Program-made: the position numbers and the translations under genes
The notes under the pieces: generated by a model
Told to the model about the DNA's origin: nothing
What the model saw: the letters and a program-made list of their open reading frames with translations, nothing else
Database searches by the model: none
Assembly: GCA_017882305.1 (NCBI GenBank)
Contig: JADGPU010000030.1
Span: 1-32,850, forward strand
Direction of reading: 5' to 3'
DNA from: Bacteroidales bacterium
GTDB taxonomy: Bacteria > Bacteroidota > Bacteroidia > Bacteroidales > VadinHA17
Length of the DNA: 32,850 nt
Part shown: piece by piece, positions 31,790 to 32,850 of the stretch
How the letters are laid out: each line of letters opens with the position of its first letter
Numbering within the stretch: the stretch's first letter is position 1

Positions 31790-32621
31790 GAGAGGTAAGA
31801 AAAATCCTTTCCGGTAATAATGGTATAACTCCTTTTTCTCCTGCAATTCTGAATAGTTCAACAATTGCCTCCCTTCCTCTGATTCCAAGATCGAGGGTAT
31901 ATTCATTCACAAATAGTTTGATGTGGTTATTCATAACAGTGCTGTCCATCTCCCTGGCATTATCTGAGACAAAATCGTAAGAGGCAAAAGAATCTTTGTA
32001 TGCATATTCAAGGCTTCTTCGCACTACACGATTGACTATCTGCGCAATATCATCCGGAATATTTCTCTTTATGACTATTGCACCAAGGGGTATTGGAAGC
32101 CCTGTAAGTGCCTCCCAGTACTCACCCATATCTGCTAATTTATGAAGTCCTCTTCTGTAATATGTAAATCTTGTTTCATGGATTATAAGTCCGGCATCAA
32201 CTTCATCTGCTAAAAGGGCATCTTCAATTTTTGAAAAAAGATATTCAGTCTTGTTAACCACATCAGGCCAGGTTATGCTGAAAAGGAGATTGGCAGTAGT
32301 ATACTTACCCGGTATTGCAATCCTCAAACCGGGAAGTTCAGAGATACCCAGTCGACGCTTGCTTATCAGTAATGGCCCATTTCTGTTACCGAGTGCGCTT
32401 CCGGAATCCAGAATTAGGTAGTTTTGTGCCACGTAGGCATAAGCATGGTAACTGATTTTTGTAATATCCACTTCAGAACTAAGAGCTTTTCTGTTCAGCT
32501 CTTCAACGTCAGTGAGAAAATAATCAAACTCCAACCCTTCTGTATCAATTCTACGATGTACCATTGCATCAAAAATGAAGGTATCGTTAGGACATGGTGA
32601 AAAACCCAAAGTTAATCTCAT
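31785..32621 (-). CDS. mqnD: 1,4-dihydroxy-6-naphthoate synthase (futalosine menaquinone pathway)
   Basis: MqnD converts cyclic dehypoxanthine futalosine into 1,4-dihydroxy-6-naphthoate, a late step of the futalosine route to menaquinone. The 278-aa protein starts LTLGFSPCPNDTFIFDAMV (about 3-21), the family signature, followed by DVEELNRKAL...DITKISYHAYAYV and the GLIIHETRFTY and GLPIPLGAIVIKR segments. It ends just before the sodB promoter. The gene upstream on the same strand is the hydrolase of the same pathway. Confidence 0.93.
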   Translation of the reverse strand: MRLTLGFSPCPNDTFIFDAMVHRRIDTEGLEFDYFLTDVEELNRKALSSEVDITKISYHAYAYVAQNYLILDSGSALGNRNGPLLISKRRLGISELPGLRIAIPGKYTTANLLFSITWPDVVNKTEYLFSKIEDALLADEVDAGLIIHETRFTYYRRGLHKLADMGEYWEALTGLPIPLGAIVIKRNIPDDIAQIVNRVVRRSLEYAYKDSFASYDFVSDNAREMDSTVMNNHIKLFVNEYTLDLGIRGREAIVELFRIAGEKGVIPLLPERIFLTSL

Positions 32622-32625
32622 ATTT

Positions 32626-32850
32626 TCAATGCAGTGTTAAAAGTACATCAATAAGCTTTTCTGACAAATTATTAAGAGCAAGGGCAATGTTCCAATTATT
32701 TTTATTGCGTGGTTCAACGTTGTTTGAGATTGCCCTCAGAGCCAGAAAAGGAATTTTTTCCCGACAGCAAATATAGAAAAAAGTTGCACCTTCCATTGTC
32801 TCAATGTCAGGATTAAATTTTTTCAATAGCTTACTTCTGGAATTTTCAGA
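32626..32850 (-). CDS. mqnB: Futalosine hydrolase, C-terminal fragment cut by the window edge
   Basis: Only the last 74 codons are inside the window; the frame is open to 32850 and the N-terminus lies beyond it. The remaining part contains NPDIETMEGATFFYICCREKIPFLALRAISNNVEPRN, the active-site EtMEG motif and following strand of the nucleoside phosphorylase-like futalosine hydrolases. It ends 4 nt before mqnD, with which it is surely cotranscribed. Identification rests on this C-terminal segment and the neighbour. Confidence 0.8.
   Translation of the reverse strand, partial: SENSRSKLLKKFNPDIETMEGATFFYICCREKIPFLALRAISNNVEPRNKNNWNIALALNNLSEKLIDVLLTLH

Overview
The window looks like a chromosomal segment from an anaerobic or facultative Bacteroidota, probably a free-living Bacteroidales/Marinilabiliales-type organism. 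The evidence is a moderately AT-rich genome with type IX secretion genes (plug/DUF5103, PorP/SprF, a gliding-type C-terminal domain), Bacteroidota-style promoters (TTG about 20 nt upstream of TAnnTTTG), a fused E1 alpha/beta dehydrogenase, futalosine-route menaquinone genes and families of dispersed micro-palindromes typical of environmental Bacteroidota. No rRNA, tRNA, CRISPR array, transposase or phage gene was seen.

Layout. 1-1830: a repeat-rich edge, then a selenium pair (yedF-selD). 1870-3920: a small exported beta-domain protein, a Nudix hydrolase fused to a helical-repeat tail, and an HsdR_N-type nuclease-fold protein. 3997-6434: AMP nucleosidase, DNA polymerase III delta (holA) and a convergent YqgE/AlgH protein. 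6542-8320: a 592-residue P-loop protein resembling the HPr kinase/PEPCK superfamily. 8317-13245: fused 2-oxoacid dehydrogenase E1, ApbE flavin transferase, and the divergently transcribed T9SS plug protein. 13242-22930: a tungsten/molybdenum-pterin block (details below). 22954-26405: FtsB/DivIC, a family 2 glycosyltransferase, OmpH/Skp and PorP/SprF. 26604-28527: a membrane-anchored PKD/CTD protein and its adjacent ECF sigma factor. 28730-32850: proline dehydrogenase, a carboxypeptidase-regulatory-like protein, nitroreductase, superoxide dismutase, and mqnD plus a partial mqnB.

The most coherent system is the pterin block. On the minus strand, an aldehyde:ferredoxin-oxidoreductase-family enzyme (717 aa) is followed by a DUF1697 gene, a tungstate-type ABC importer (wtpABC), then moeA, moaA, moaC and mogA, several of which overlap or nearly touch. 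Divergent from the enzyme are a ThiF-family activating enzyme and a ThiS/MoaD-like carrier ending in Gly-Gly. Together they could import tungstate, make pyranopterin, adenylate it, insert the metal and load it into the neighbouring enzyme. MoaE, a canonical MoeB and MobA are not in the window. Absence of MobA fits a bis-pterin cofactor without nucleotide.

Non-coding structure is a second theme. Three 29-bp palindromes share GTAGAGAC/GTCTCTAC ends but have different, self-complementary cores, and two of them bracket the DUF1697 gene inside the tungsten block. A perfect 27-bp inverted repeat lies between apbE and the plug gene and gives both genes an identical TATTTTTG box. CACAGAG-type microrepeats occur at 1-130 and 23310-23412, and a large imperfect hairpin sits between convergent genes at 29645-29724. 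All functional calls rest on reading motifs by eye; no database search was run.
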